DNA of 64,000 bases, taken from the NCBI RefSeq assembly GCF_900113125.1, contig NZ_FOOG01000010.1, positions 1 to 64,000 of the forward strand. The letters run 5' to 3'. A program made the position numbers and the translations under genes. The DNA comes from Halobacillus alkaliphilus. GTDB taxonomy: Bacteria > Bacillota > Bacilli > Bacillales > Halobacillaceae. This document shows, piece by piece, positions 1 through 8,084 of this stretch. The stretch's first letter is position 1. Each line of letters begins with the position of its first letter. Under the pieces are notes generated by a model. That model ran no database searches. It saw only the letters and a list, made by a program, of their open reading frames with translations, and had not been told where the DNA came from.

Positions 1-1
1 C

Positions 2-220
2 CAAAGACTTAAATTCCGTCGAGGGTCTAAGAAAGCGAGAGTTGCCATCGCCCGGACATTACTTGTGATCGTGTACCACCTATTAACCAAAAGAGAAATG
101 TACAAAGAACAAGGGGCAAACCATTATAACCAACAAGCATTAGAAGCAAAAAAACAAAAGGCAATTAAGAGTCTTCAACGTTTAGGTTTTGTAGTCGACT
201 TATCGCCACAGTCGGCTTAG
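2..220 (+). CDS. IS110-family transposase, C-terminal fragment (cut by window edge)
   Basis: An open frame of 72 codons runs in from the left edge and stops at 220. The peptide begins QRLKFRRGSKKARVAI and continues with a basic, helical tail (REMYKEQGANHYN). This is the usual C-terminus of IS110/IS116/IS902-type transposases, which carry an N-terminal DEDD nuclease and a C-terminal transposase_20 domain. Only the end of the latter is visible, so whether the element is intact cannot be judged. IS110 elements usually lack long terminal inverted repeats, and none is visible downstream. The family call rests on this short tail. Confidence 0.7.
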   Translation, partial: QRLKFRRGSKKARVAIARTLLVIVYHLLTKREMYKEQGANHYNQQALEAKKQKAIKSLQRLGFVVDLSPQSA

Positions 221-334
221 AGAAGAATAATGAAATAAATATCAAAGTGATTCAGGGATTTTTAAAAAAGTAATAAGATCCCCTTTATTTAGTGCGGTCT
301 TAAAGCTGTAATTATTTTCAGGGTAGCCAATTTT

Positions 335-376
335 AAAAAAAGACGGTACCTCAAATGTGCAGGTGCCGTCTTTTTT
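335..376 (-). terminator. Bidirectional rho-independent terminator
   Basis: The hairpin AGACGGTACC/GGTGCCGTCT is flanked by an A-run on one side and a T-run on the other. It ends the renalase-like gene on the minus strand and could also stop read-through from the transposase side. Confidence 0.8.
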
Positions 377-393
377 ACGATTATTCACATGGC

Positions 394-1359
394 TTACCAG
401 CTGAAATAAGCAGCTGCATCTTTACCAGATAAGTAAGCACTCTCCAGGCGGGTACGCTTGGCTTCATCATTTTCTCTAAGAAATGCATCTCCCGCAGCTA
501 CAAGTGTGCCTTCTCCAGATAGATCTAAATAGGAAGATTGGACAACATTTTTTGCCTGAGCGTAACGCCAGCGTTTCAACTGTTCGGATTCGAGGTCTTT
601 CCAATCTAAGTAAGAAACCGCCTTTTCTTTAATTAAAGAAAGTACATAGTCTTCCCCGTAGTATTTCCTGGACCAGTCTGGTTTCATATAGATACTGACT
701 GTGGTTTCCTTTGAAATCCCTTTTTTCTCGTGGTCCACCATTCGTTCCATTCCTTCTGGAAGATCAGTATCCACATGACCGTCCTCAGGAAGATTTGTAG
801 GATGATTGAACTTATAAATCCCTACATACGTTGGTTCAAACACTACTTTTTTCAATTGGTTATATACAGATGAATCCACACGTACTTCACTGTCTTTTAA
901 CAGCTCAATTATTTGAGGAACAGGCATAGTCAACAATACTTTTTCTGACTGCCACTCATTCCCATTCTCATCGTATAAGCGAAACCCACTTGTATTCTGG
1001 ACGATTCGGGTCACCGTGGTATGTAGTGACGTTGGAATGCCTTTAGCCAGATGTTTAGCCAGGCTGTTCATACCGTCTACAGCTGTATAACGAGGGTACT
1101 CATCGCCAAACCATCGCTTAATCAGCCCTTGATCAAGCCATCCTTCAACCTCTTCTTCAAATTCCTTCGTTCTTACAGTGAAAAATTGAGCCCCATGGTC
1201 GGCTTTACCGCCAGCTACTCGTCTTGTTGCCAGACGTCCTCCGACACTCTTGCTTTTATCGACTAACAGAAGATCTTTTCTTCCTTGTTTTAAAAATCGA
1301 TTGGCAGCTGTGATCCCGGAGAAGCCCGCGCCCACAATCGTAATCTCATAATTATTCAT
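394..1359 (-). CDS. Renalase-like FAD-dependent amine oxidoreductase
   Basis: A protein of 321 residues with an N-terminal Rossmann FAD-binding motif (VGAGFSGITAANRF, about residues 9-22). A GGRLATRR segment and ADHGAQFFTV follow, typical of renalase-like NAD(P)/FAD amine oxidoreductases. A C-terminal FAD-contact motif (AAGDAF) precedes the helical tail. The start at 1359 is chosen because GGAGGTGGAAGA lies directly before this ATG; the frame extends 13 codons further upstream without a ribosome binding site. In bacteria the family oxidises isomeric dihydro forms of NAD(P)H, but the substrate here is not shown. The gene stands alone, ending at a strong terminator. Confidence 0.75.
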   Translation of the reverse strand: MNNYEITIVGAGFSGITAANRFLKQGRKDLLLVDKSKSVGGRLATRRVAGGKADHGAQFFTVRTKEFEEEVEGWLDQGLIKRWFGDEYPRYTAVDGMNSLAKHLAKGIPTSLHTTVTRIVQNTSGFRLYDENGNEWQSEKVLLTMPVPQIIELLKDSEVRVDSSVYNQLKKVVFEPTYVGIYKFNHPTNLPEDGHVDTDLPEGMERMVDHEKKGISKETTVSIYMKPDWSRKYYGEDYVLSLIKEKAVSYLDWKDLESEQLKRWRYAQAKNVVQSSYLDLSGEGTLVAAGDAFLRENDEAKRTRLESAYLSGKDAAAYFSW

Positions 1360-2035
1360 TCTTCCACCTCCATGTCTATTATAATTAATTTTCCACAAAT
1401 ATAGATATAGAACACATCCGAAAATATATTTGGAGATGTTCTTATTCTAACAGAAAATGTTTAAGCTACTTTAACCTTTTTACTTTTAATAACAGTACAT
1501 AGCTGTTTACAAACTATTGGTATAATTAAAGTTAACCGTTTGCTAAAATTCCAAATAGAGATCCCCGTGTTACTGTAAAGAGTGAATACTAGGTTTTATC
1601 CGCATTCCACTGCCTTCAAATAGCTAATGAACCTTTATAGCTGTAACCTTCCATTTCTGAAACCTCTCTTTCTTGACACGGAGACTTTCGAGAAGAAATA
1701 CGTTAGAATGAAGTCGGGATACAGAAGACTGTAGAGACGCATCTAATACCTGTTCCGCTGTACCTTCAAGCCTATCATCCGGACAGCCTATATTTATAGT
1801 TATCATTAGGTATTAACAATCAGGTTTCGACCTCCACGTTCCAACCATAATATAGACCAGCTTTCGTTGGAGACTGGTCATTAGTCATACGAGAAATTTC
1901 TTTTTAATCGAAGAATTAAACGTAGATTTGACTGGCCTTTTTCTCAATCGCCTAAGGAGCCAGTCATAATTTCCAGACGAAACTACTCAAATCCCTATAT
2001 AGTTGAACCCCACAAACATCCAAGGAGCAGTGAAA
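1360..2035. other. Intergenic region without a convincing gene
   Basis: About 680 bases separate the divergent renalase-like and TetR genes. A 60-codon minus-strand frame (1624-1806) has no ribosome binding site and resembles no family I know. The sequence is AT-rich and presumably carries both promoters, but I cannot place either with confidence. Confidence 0.4.
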
Positions 2036-2881
2036 ATGGATCAAAAATCAATTCACATCATTGAACACTCAATAAAATTATTTGCAAAAAAAGGATTTAG
2101 CTCCACTTCCGTTCAGGAAATTGCTAATGAATGCGGTATTTCAAAAGGTGCTTTTTATTTACACTTCAAATCAAAAGATGCTCTTTTACTAGAAATATTT
2201 AACCATTACTTTCAAAATATACAGAAAAAGACGGATGCTATCCAGTCCCTTGATTTGGAACCAAGAGCTAAGTTTATGAAACAAATGACCGTCACATTTC
2301 AGGAAATTGCCGAACATAGAGAATTTATTATTATGCAGATCAGAGAGCAGGCAATTCCTTTTAATGACAACATAGAAGCTTTCCTCACTCAAATGCGCTT
2401 CAATTCATACTTATTTTACAAAAGGCATCTTCTTTCCATATATGGTAAAGAAATCGATTCAGTTATTTGGGAAGTAAGCCTTCTGCTTCAAGGTATATTT
2501 AAAGCCTTTTTAGATTTAATTATTATTGAGAACGTCCAAATGGATGTAGAAGAGTTATCTCAAGCCATGCTGAGGCGAATGGATTTTATTGTAGATGGGT
2601 TTAAACATAGCGGGGACCAGCCGGTCATCACCGAAGAACTTATGAGCGGTCTTATTCCTAAAGAATTTTTTCATCACGAACTAGATGATATTATAGATAC
2701 CCTGGTTCAATTGAGAGAGTCATCAGATGGAGACATTGAAGTAACCATTTCCGTTCTACTGGATGAAATACAAAAAATGGAGCCACGACCGGCTATCCTA
2801 AAAGGAATGTTAGCTAATTTAGAAGGATTGCAGTCCTACCAGGGCATTGCTGGACAAATCCGAACATTTTTTCAACTATAG
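2036..2881 (+). CDS. TetR/AcrR-family transcriptional regulator
   Basis: A 281-residue regulator. Residues about 8-50 form the TetR helix-turn-helix (IKLFAKKGFSSTSVQEIANECGI, then SKGAFYLHFKSKDALLLEIF). The remainder is the helical ligand-binding and dimerisation domain, longer than the usual total of about 190-200 residues. The ATG at 2036 follows AAGGAG at suitable spacing; the frame opens 11 codons upstream without a ribosome binding site. Adjacent genes are convergent, so the regulated target is not obvious. TetR proteins with long C-termini in Bacillaceae often control efflux or fatty-acid genes, which is inference only. Confidence 0.85.
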   Translation: MDQKSIHIIEHSIKLFAKKGFSSTSVQEIANECGISKGAFYLHFKSKDALLLEIFNHYFQNIQKKTDAIQSLDLEPRAKFMKQMTVTFQEIAEHREFIIMQIREQAIPFNDNIEAFLTQMRFNSYLFYKRHLLSIYGKEIDSVIWEVSLLLQGIFKAFLDLIIIENVQMDVEELSQAMLRRMDFIVDGFKHSGDQPVITEELMSGLIPKEFFHHELDDIIDTLVQLRESSDGDIEVTISVLLDEIQKMEPRPAILKGMLANLEGLQSYQGIAGQIRTFFQL

Positions 2882-2898
2882 CTTCTTCCTATACAAGA

Positions 2899-2926
2899 AG
2901 ACGCCTTCCGAATAGGAGGCGTCTTT
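2899..2926 (+). terminator. Terminator between convergent genes
   Basis: The stem AGACGCC/GGCGTCT with a 12-base loop and a short T-run lies 18 bases after the TetR stop. It touches the end of the convergent minus-strand gene and could serve both strands. Confidence 0.7.
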
Positions 2927-2928
2927 AC

Positions 2929-3393
2929 TTAATGACTTTCAAATGTTTCGGCTTCTATCACTTCGTCCAGGACAGGATAAACAGACTCTACACCATCTTC
3001 AGCAACGGAGCAAGCTACACCGAGCGGAGTTTTCCAAAAGGATTCCGGAATATAAGGATTTTTAAGTCCTGCCGGTTGAAATAAAGCGCGGTAAATTCGT
3101 GACAGATGCTGACTGGTTTCTTGAGGTTCCCTTTCTCTTTCGCCACGAGCCAGTAGAAAAACATAGCGCATGGACTGAAACAAATTGTCGCCAGGCATGA
3201 ATGTATATTCCTTAAAAAATTTCAACTGTTTCAGAGATTCCTCTTTTAAACCCGACTTAATAGCAAGATCATCCAAGTGCTCATGCAGATGGTTATAAAC
3301 TTGCTGAAAGATCCGTCGCTTCTCATCCTGCATAACTTTATCCGTGTAAATCTCCTGCAACTTCTCATAAGCCTTATCTTTTGTCCAGCTCAC
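2929..3393 (-). CDS. Hypothetical protein, partner of the upstream oxidoreductase
   Basis: A 154-residue soluble, mostly helical, acidic protein that I do not recognise. It contains MPGDNLFQSMRYVFLLARGE in the middle and a short C-terminal segment with one cysteine. No signal peptide or membrane segment is visible. The likely start is GTG at 3393, preceded by GAGGTGATGGAG. It lies 24 bases downstream of the FAD oxidoreductase on the same strand and is very likely cotranscribed with it. This suggests an accessory role, but no function can be assigned. Confidence 0.65.
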   Translation of the reverse strand: MSWTKDKAYEKLQEIYTDKVMQDEKRRIFQQVYNHLHEHLDDLAIKSGLKEESLKQLKFFKEYTFMPGDNLFQSMRYVFLLARGEREREPQETSQHLSRIYRALFQPAGLKNPYIPESFWKTPLGVACSVAEDGVESVYPVLDEVIEAETFESH

Positions 3394-3417
3394 TGCTCCA
3401 TCACCTCATATTATTAA

Positions 3418-4647
3418 TTATTCCTCTCTTATTTCCTTCTCAAATCCAAATTGACGAGCTTCGAGTTCAACCGATTGATGTAAGAGCGGAATATCATCAG
3501 AGTCTTCCTTTAAATGATCAGCGATTTTAGGAACCAGCTTATTCCATACCATTGGATTTGCGGCCATAGCTTGAAACAAAGCCAATTCATTACTCGTCCA
3601 GCTTCGTAAGCTTTGAATGTAATTCAGAGTTAACTGGAATCCGGGAAGCAGCTGGGCATCTCTCTTTTCCTGAAAGATTCTCATGACTTCCTCCCAGCTT
3701 TCACCTTCTTCATAAAGCTCAATAGACTCCGCTAAAAGAAAAGCCTGCATAAATGCATCATTAATGCCAAGGCCTGTACTAGGGTCTTTACTGTGGCCAG
3801 CATCCCCAATCAGTGCCCACCCCTTACCGTAGGCCTGTCTAAAGAAATTAGGCATGCCGGAGGTGCCTATAATTTTACCTTGTAAAGAAGCGCCTGCTAA
3901 GCGTCTCTCCATTCCGTAAAGTTTTTTATACATGGATTCAAATTGTGCCTGCGGATCCTTCATCATTGTTTTAAATTCCTCTGGATGCACTTCCAGCCCA
4001 AGACAATCTCTTCCTTTCTCCATAGGAAAAAGAAAGCCAATTCTTCCTTCGTGTAGAAATATCTCTGTGACAGGTTCGGCAAGTGGCTCTACCCCTTCAT
4101 AATACCCGTAAAGAACAGGCCGCAGCGCTCCTTGATTATGGTACTCCTCTGCCGCTGCCCATTTTGCGATATTAGAGTATTTACCATCCGCACCTACAAC
4201 TAAATCTCCATAATAAGAAGAACTTCCAAGTTTTTGATCCACAGAGACTCCGACCACCTTATCACCTTCCCATAGAAGATTGCGAACAGTGGTGGATGGT
4301 TGAAAGGTAACACCCTCATATCTTTCCGCTTCTTCTAAAAGAATGTGATCTAAATGATCGCGTTTAGGAATGATCGTGTAAGAAGATCTCGGTCCTTCGA
4401 CAAAACTCTGCCCAATGTATGTGCGCATCCGGTTAATTTGCCGTAAACCTTTCGATTCCACTTTATCCAGGACACCGAGCTTCTTTAAATAATCTACATG
4501 TGACATATGATGGGTGGAAAGCGTATCGCTGGGAAAAGAGTTTTTATCCAGGAGTAACACGGTTTTCCCAAGCTTGCCGAGTTGGATGGCCAGGCTTGAA
4601 CCGGCCACCCTTGATCCTACAATGATAACATCAAATCGATCGTTCAT
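3418..4647 (-). CDS. FAD-dependent oxidoreductase (PHBH/geranylgeranyl reductase-like)
   Basis: A 409-residue flavoprotein. Residues 5-35 carry the Rossmann motif (DVIIVGSRVAGSSLAIQL, then a VLLLDK strand end). The G in position 2 of the usual GxGxxG is replaced (GSRVAG), as in many FAD_binding_3 and halogenase-like proteins. The second FAD motif, GDAGHSKDPSTGLGINDA, is at about 280-297. The family includes aromatic hydroxylases, geranylgeranyl reductases and halogenases, and the substrate cannot be inferred. AAAGGTGAG precedes the ATG. It is the first gene of a two-gene operon with the hypothetical protein ending at 2929. Confidence 0.8.
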   Translation of the reverse strand: MNDRFDVIIVGSRVAGSSLAIQLGKLGKTVLLLDKNSFPSDTLSTHHMSHVDYLKKLGVLDKVESKGLRQINRMRTYIGQSFVEGPRSSYTIIPKRDHLDHILLEEAERYEGVTFQPSTTVRNLLWEGDKVVGVSVDQKLGSSSYYGDLVVGADGKYSNIAKWAAAEEYHNQGALRPVLYGYYEGVEPLAEPVTEIFLHEGRIGFLFPMEKGRDCLGLEVHPEEFKTMMKDPQAQFESMYKKLYGMERRLAGASLQGKIIGTSGMPNFFRQAYGKGWALIGDAGHSKDPSTGLGINDAFMQAFLLAESIELYEEGESWEEVMRIFQEKRDAQLLPGFQLTLNYIQSLRSWTSNELALFQAMAANPMVWNKLVPKIADHLKEDSDDIPLLHQSVELEARQFGFEKEIREE

Positions 4648-4813
4648 TATTTCAACTCACCTTTAATTAGTCATTTATTTCATCGTAACGGATACCCCTT
4701 CAAAAACTCTAGTTTCAGCCTTTGAGAAGATCATATTCTCTAGTTAAAGTAGAGGGTGAGATGAAAAAGAGGAAATAAGACAGCGCTTATTTCATTGATC
4801 TGTACACATCCTA

Positions 4814-5731
4814 TTAAGGCAGCTCATTCCCGGCTGCAGTATAGAGTTCATACCATTCTTGTCTAGTTAACTCTATATCAGAAGCCTTCGCTATGTCTCT
4901 CATACGCTCTGTATTCATGGTGCCTACTACAGGCTGAATATTAGCTGGATGGCGTAGGATCCAGGCAATGGCGATGGCTGAATCTGTGACTCCATGCTTT
5001 TCTGCCAACTCTTTTAACTTCGAATTGACTTGCGGAAATGCCTTATTCCCAACGAATGGCCCTTCAATCATCCCATGTTGAAACGGGGACCATGCCTGAA
5101 TAGATATATCATGTAAACGACAGTACTCTATGATACTTCCATCACGCATAACAGCTGGATCGTTTTGCATATTCACATTGAACCCAGCATCGATCATGGG
5201 TGTATGTACCACACTTAACTGCATCTGATTCACAATTAAATCTTCCTTCAAATACTTTTTCAATAGTTCGATCTGCATTGGATTTTGATTACTCACACCA
5301 AAATAGCGTACCTTCCCACTTTCTTTTAACAAAGTGAAAGCTTCAGCCACTTCTTCTGGCTCAAACAAAGCATCCGGGCGGTGCAGTAATAAACTATCTA
5401 CATAATCTGTTTTCAGCCGTTTCAGGCTGCCTTCGACAGATTCAAGAATGTGATCTTTGGAAAAATCAAAATATCCATCACGAATGCCGCATTTTGTCTG
5501 CAGTTTCATTTTTTCACGAACATCATCATTCATGTCGATCGCCTCTGCAAAAACAGATTCGGATTCTCCTGCTCCGTAAATATCTGCGTGATCGAATAAA
5601 TCGACTCCTGTGTCCATCGCATTTTCAATCACATATCGGGCATCTTTCTTTTCGAGTTTATTAATCCTCATACAGCCTAAAGAAATTTCCCCAACTTCTA
5701 ATTCGCTGTTACCAAGCTTAAGCTTTCTCAA
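4814..5731 (-). CDS. Aldo/keto reductase (YcsN/YdhF-like)
   Basis: A 305-residue NADP-dependent aldo/keto reductase. It has the family's catalytic tetrad region: D near the N-terminus in GVDLFDHADIYGAGESE, K in QTKCGIRDG, and H in DSLLLHRPD. The C-terminal cofactor segment (PVVGTMNTERM) is also present. The length and the DHADIYGxGESE signature match B. subtilis YcsN and E. coli YdhF. The start is a TTG at 5731 behind AGAGGTGGGAG. It is monocistronic, and the physiological carbonyl substrate is unknown. Confidence 0.88.
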   Translation of the reverse strand: MRKLKLGNSELEVGEISLGCMRINKLEKKDARYVIENAMDTGVDLFDHADIYGAGESESVFAEAIDMNDDVREKMKLQTKCGIRDGYFDFSKDHILESVEGSLKRLKTDYVDSLLLHRPDALFEPEEVAEAFTLLKESGKVRYFGVSNQNPMQIELLKKYLKEDLIVNQMQLSVVHTPMIDAGFNVNMQNDPAVMRDGSIIEYCRLHDISIQAWSPFQHGMIEGPFVGNKAFPQVNSKLKELAEKHGVTDSAIAIAWILRHPANIQPVVGTMNTERMRDIAKASDIELTRQEWYELYTAAGNELP

Positions 5732-5828
5732 ACTCCCACCTCTTCCTCATTGAATGGTTCTATCCTAACATTATTTTGAAAATAAAGTAATTGAAAACGT
5801 TTGATTATTAGAACCGTAACTCCTAATA

Positions 5829-5864
5829 AAAACCCCGCTCTAAAAATTTTTAGAGCGGGGTTTT
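5829..5864 (-). terminator. Strong bidirectional terminator
   Basis: A near-perfect stem AAAACCCCGCTCTAAAAA/TTTTTAGAGCGGGGTTTT. It ends the small gene at 5876-6139 on the minus strand. Confidence 0.85.
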
Positions 5865-5875
5865 ACCTTCATCAT

Positions 5876-6139
5876 TTAACTTTTTTCTTCAATAGGTTCA
5901 TCAAATAAGTCCGTAAATTTAGCCACATTTTCGTAGCTGAATTCAAACGCCATTCTTACCTCGCCAAAGCCAGGCTGAAAGAAGTAGCCTTGCACTTCAT
6001 AACTGCTTTTATTCTCTCTGACTTTAGTAAGATGAAAATAGCGCTGGATATATTGAGCCATTTCTTCCAGTTTTTTGTTTCGCACCTTTATCCACTGTTC
6101 TTTCAGTTCATCTGTGGGAAAGTCCGATTCCTTTAACAT
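5876..6139 (-). CDS. Small hypothetical protein (87 residues)
   Basis: An 87-residue acidic soluble protein with an N-terminal amphipathic helix (ELKEQWIKVRNKKLEEMAQYI). A probable beta-rich half follows (SYEVQGYFFQPGFGEVRMAFEFSY). The ATG is preceded by GGAGTGATCAA and the gene is followed immediately by a strong terminator, which supports a real gene. I recognise no family. It stands alone between genes of unrelated function. Confidence 0.65.
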   Translation of the reverse strand: MLKESDFPTDELKEQWIKVRNKKLEEMAQYIQRYFHLTKVRENKSSYEVQGYFFQPGFGEVRMAFEFSYENVAKFTDLFDEPIEEKS

Positions 6140-6384
6140 TTGATCACTCCTCTACGGAAATCAAAGCTCTGAAACTGTATATAATCATTATCATATAAGA
6201 GCTTACAGATATTTTCAACTGCTATTCAAGAATAAAATTTAGATATACCACGCATTCCTTCCTTATATTTAACACAAATAAGAAAGAGGGGCAAACTGGA
6301 TAACAGGGAACGGCTGTTTTTTATTCATGGTAAGACCGGGCGTAAATCTTCACACCAGTGCTTATTCCGAGAGCTGCATGTTGG

Positions 6385-7176
6385 TCATCCGGAAGTTCCT
6401 CGACCTTTAGAAAGAAAAGGACGATAGTTCTGCCAGCTCACTTCTACGTCCAATCCAAAAAAGGATGAAAGCTGGTGGCTGGTAATCATTTTAGTTGTGT
6501 CTCCTGCGTTGAAGACTTCTCCTTCTTTAAGCAGTAAAGTTTTGTGGAAAGCCGGAAGAATTTCTTCTACATGATGAGTCACATAAATCATGGTGGGGGC
6601 ATCTGGTTTTTTTGCAATCTCTTCGATGGATTCTAGTAACTTTTCGCGTGCAATAAAATCCAGGCCATTAGTGGGCTCATCGAGAATTAGGAGAGAAGGA
6701 TCCGCCATTAATGCTCGTGCGATTAAAACCCGCTGTTTTTCCCCGCTTGATAGAGTTTCATAGTTTCGATTGGCATAGTCAATACATCCAGGGTCTTCAA
6801 GCAATGAAATGGCTTTCTGTCTCATGACGTCTGTAGGGGTTTCGTAAAGTCCTATGGAAGCAAACGCTCCGCTCAGCACCACTTCAAAAGCATTGTCTTC
6901 CTGGTGAATCTTCTGCTGAATGGCTGAAGATACAAAACCAATCTGTTTACGCAGTCGTTCCGCAAGATAGGTCTTCCCAAATTGCATACCTAATACATTA
7001 ACCTCTCCCTTTGTTGCAAAGGTGTACGCATTTAGTAAATTAAGGATAAACGTTTTCCCTGAACCGTTCAGCCCTAAGAGGACCCAATGCTGACCTTCTT
7101 CAATATGCCAATTAATATTTTTTAGAATCCATCTGTCTCCTCGTCTCAAAGATACGTTTTCCATCTCCAGCACCAT
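6385..7176 (-). CDS. ylmA: ABC transporter ATP-binding protein, YlmA-like
   Basis: A 263-residue single ABC ATPase: Walker A GLNGSGKT (about residues 34-41), Q-loop region VSSAIQQ, signature LSSGEKQRV, Walker B LLILDEPTNGLD, and the switch histidine in YVTHHVEEI. It has no membrane part and no permease gene is adjacent. This matches the YlmA/ModF-like group, whose transport partner is unclear. GGGAGTCACATCT precedes the ATG. The family name is reliable; a role in import, export or something other than transport cannot be decided from the sequence. Confidence 0.8.
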   Translation of the reverse strand: MVLEMENVSLRRGDRWILKNINWHIEEGQHWVLLGLNGSGKTFILNLLNAYTFATKGEVNVLGMQFGKTYLAERLRKQIGFVSSAIQQKIHQEDNAFEVVLSGAFASIGLYETPTDVMRQKAISLLEDPGCIDYANRNYETLSSGEKQRVLIARALMADPSLLILDEPTNGLDFIAREKLLESIEEIAKKPDAPTMIYVTHHVEEILPAFHKTLLLKEGEVFNAGDTTKMITSHQLSSFFGLDVEVSWQNYRPFLSKGRGTSG

Positions 7177-7499
7177 AGATGTGACTCCCTTCTATCCGAC
7201 TACTATTTATATGAATTTATGTACGTATAATTCTCTGGAAGGAAAATTACTTTCCTTTCTAAAAGAATTGTTACTCCTTCATCTAACTAAGAGGCACAAT
7301 TTTTCCAACGGGAAATATATAATCATAATTATTTCAAAATTCTTTAAAATTAACAAGTCATGACAGTACACACGAATCCCCGCAAAGACTCGTTCCCTGC
7401 AGGACCTAACTCTTTCACGAGATATCTCGAAATTGAGTCTTCAAGTAACGGGAGCTTATCTTTAAGAATGTAACACGGGAATTTAAAAGAACCTCTCAT
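7177..7499. repeat. Intergenic region with a decayed copy of the dispersed repeat
   Basis: This 320-base gene-free stretch contains, at about 7380-7457 and in inverted orientation, a degraded relative of the repeats at 47.2-47.7 kb. The shared core on the minus strand is GCTCCCGTT, then GAAGACTCAATTTCGAGATATC. The rest has diverged. A 60-codon frame at 7181-7363 is AT-rich, has no ribosome binding site and is not considered a gene. Confidence 0.55.
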
Positions 7500-7529
7500 A
7501 AAAAAAAGACTCCCATTTTTGGGAGTCTT
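7500..7529 (-). terminator. Terminator of the DUF2188 gene
   Basis: The stem AAGACTCCC/GGGAGTCTT is followed on the minus strand by a run of T residues, immediately after the stop codon at 7535. Confidence 0.85.
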
Positions 7530-7534
7530 CTTAA

Positions 7535-7732
7535 TTAATAACTTCTTTCTTCTTCAACTTCGTGGTTCTGATCTAAAATATAAAGTCTGCTTGGTTTGTT
7601 ATCTTGAGCCATTTCTTCGGCTTTTGCTACTGCCGTATCACGCTCATCATACAAATCCGTAGGGGCAACATCTTCTATTTTGATCAACCAGCCTGTTACG
7701 TCTTTATTAGGTGCAACTGTGTATTCCTTCAT
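7535..7732 (-). CDS. DUF2188 domain small protein
   Basis: A 65-residue protein with the full DUF2188 pattern. It starts with a YTVAPNKDVTGWLIKIE strand region, continues with a helix rich in A and E after a short loop (RDTAVAKAEEMA), and ends in a strand (RLYILDQNHEVEEERSY). Such proteins are small cytosolic factors of unknown function, common in Bacillaceae. AGGAGTGAATAGAC precedes the ATG and a strong terminator follows. It is divergent from the methionine operon leader. Confidence 0.8.
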   Translation of the reverse strand: MKEYTVAPNKDVTGWLIKIEDVAPTDLYDERDTAVAKAEEMAQDNKPSRLYILDQNHEVEEERSY

Positions 7733-7816
7733 GTCTATTCACTCCTTTTGCTGTACTTGCTAAACCATTCCCACCCCACTGTCATTTCAAACGTATTTGG
7801 ATTTTGCACAAATAGT

Positions 7817-7846
7817 TTGACAATTAAGCATAAAACACTTTATAAT
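7817..7846 (+). promoter_or_regulatory. SigA-type promoter of the metYX operon
   Basis: TTGACA (7817-7822) and TATAAT (7841-7846), both perfect consensus, are separated by 18 bases. They sit just upstream of the SAM riboswitch. Confidence 0.85.
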
Positions 7847-7881
7847 TCCATACAAGTTAATGAATAGTTGAATATTAAAAA

Positions 7882-8048
7882 AACTCTTATCGAGAGTGGC
7901 AGAGGGACTAGGCCCTGTGACGCCCGGCAACCTTCAAGGGAGATACTTGAAAAGGTGCTAATTCCTACAGATCTATGGATCTGGAAGATAAGTGGAGGAA
8001 CTGATTGTTACGCCCTCTTCTTACTTAAGAAGTGGGCTTTTTATTTTT
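7882..8048 (+). ncRNA. SAM-I (S-box) riboswitch with terminator
   Basis: The leader shows the S-box core in order: CTCTTATCGAGAG with P1 strand CTTATC (7885-7890), GGCCCTGTGACGCCCGGCAACC, AAGGTGCTAATTCC, then GATAAG (7987-7992) closing P1. A terminator hairpin (8011-8040; GCCCTCTTCTTACTTAAGAAGTGGGC as arms and loop) and TTTTTATTTTT follow before metY. SAM binding should stabilise P1 and permit the terminator, switching the operon off in methionine-replete cells. Confidence 0.95.
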
Positions 8049-8084
8049 AGAATTGATCAATGATAAATTTAGGGAGGATTATTA

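Noticed and set aside
1624-1806. 60-codon minus-strand frame in the gap before the TetR gene
   Set aside because: No ribosome binding site, no recognisable family, and no terminator or operon context.
7181-7363. 60-codon plus-strand frame in the repeat-containing gap
   Set aside because: AT-rich, low-complexity peptide with no ribosome binding site.
7868-8050. 60-codon frame overlapping the metYX leader
   Set aside because: It coincides with the SAM riboswitch, which explains the sequence.
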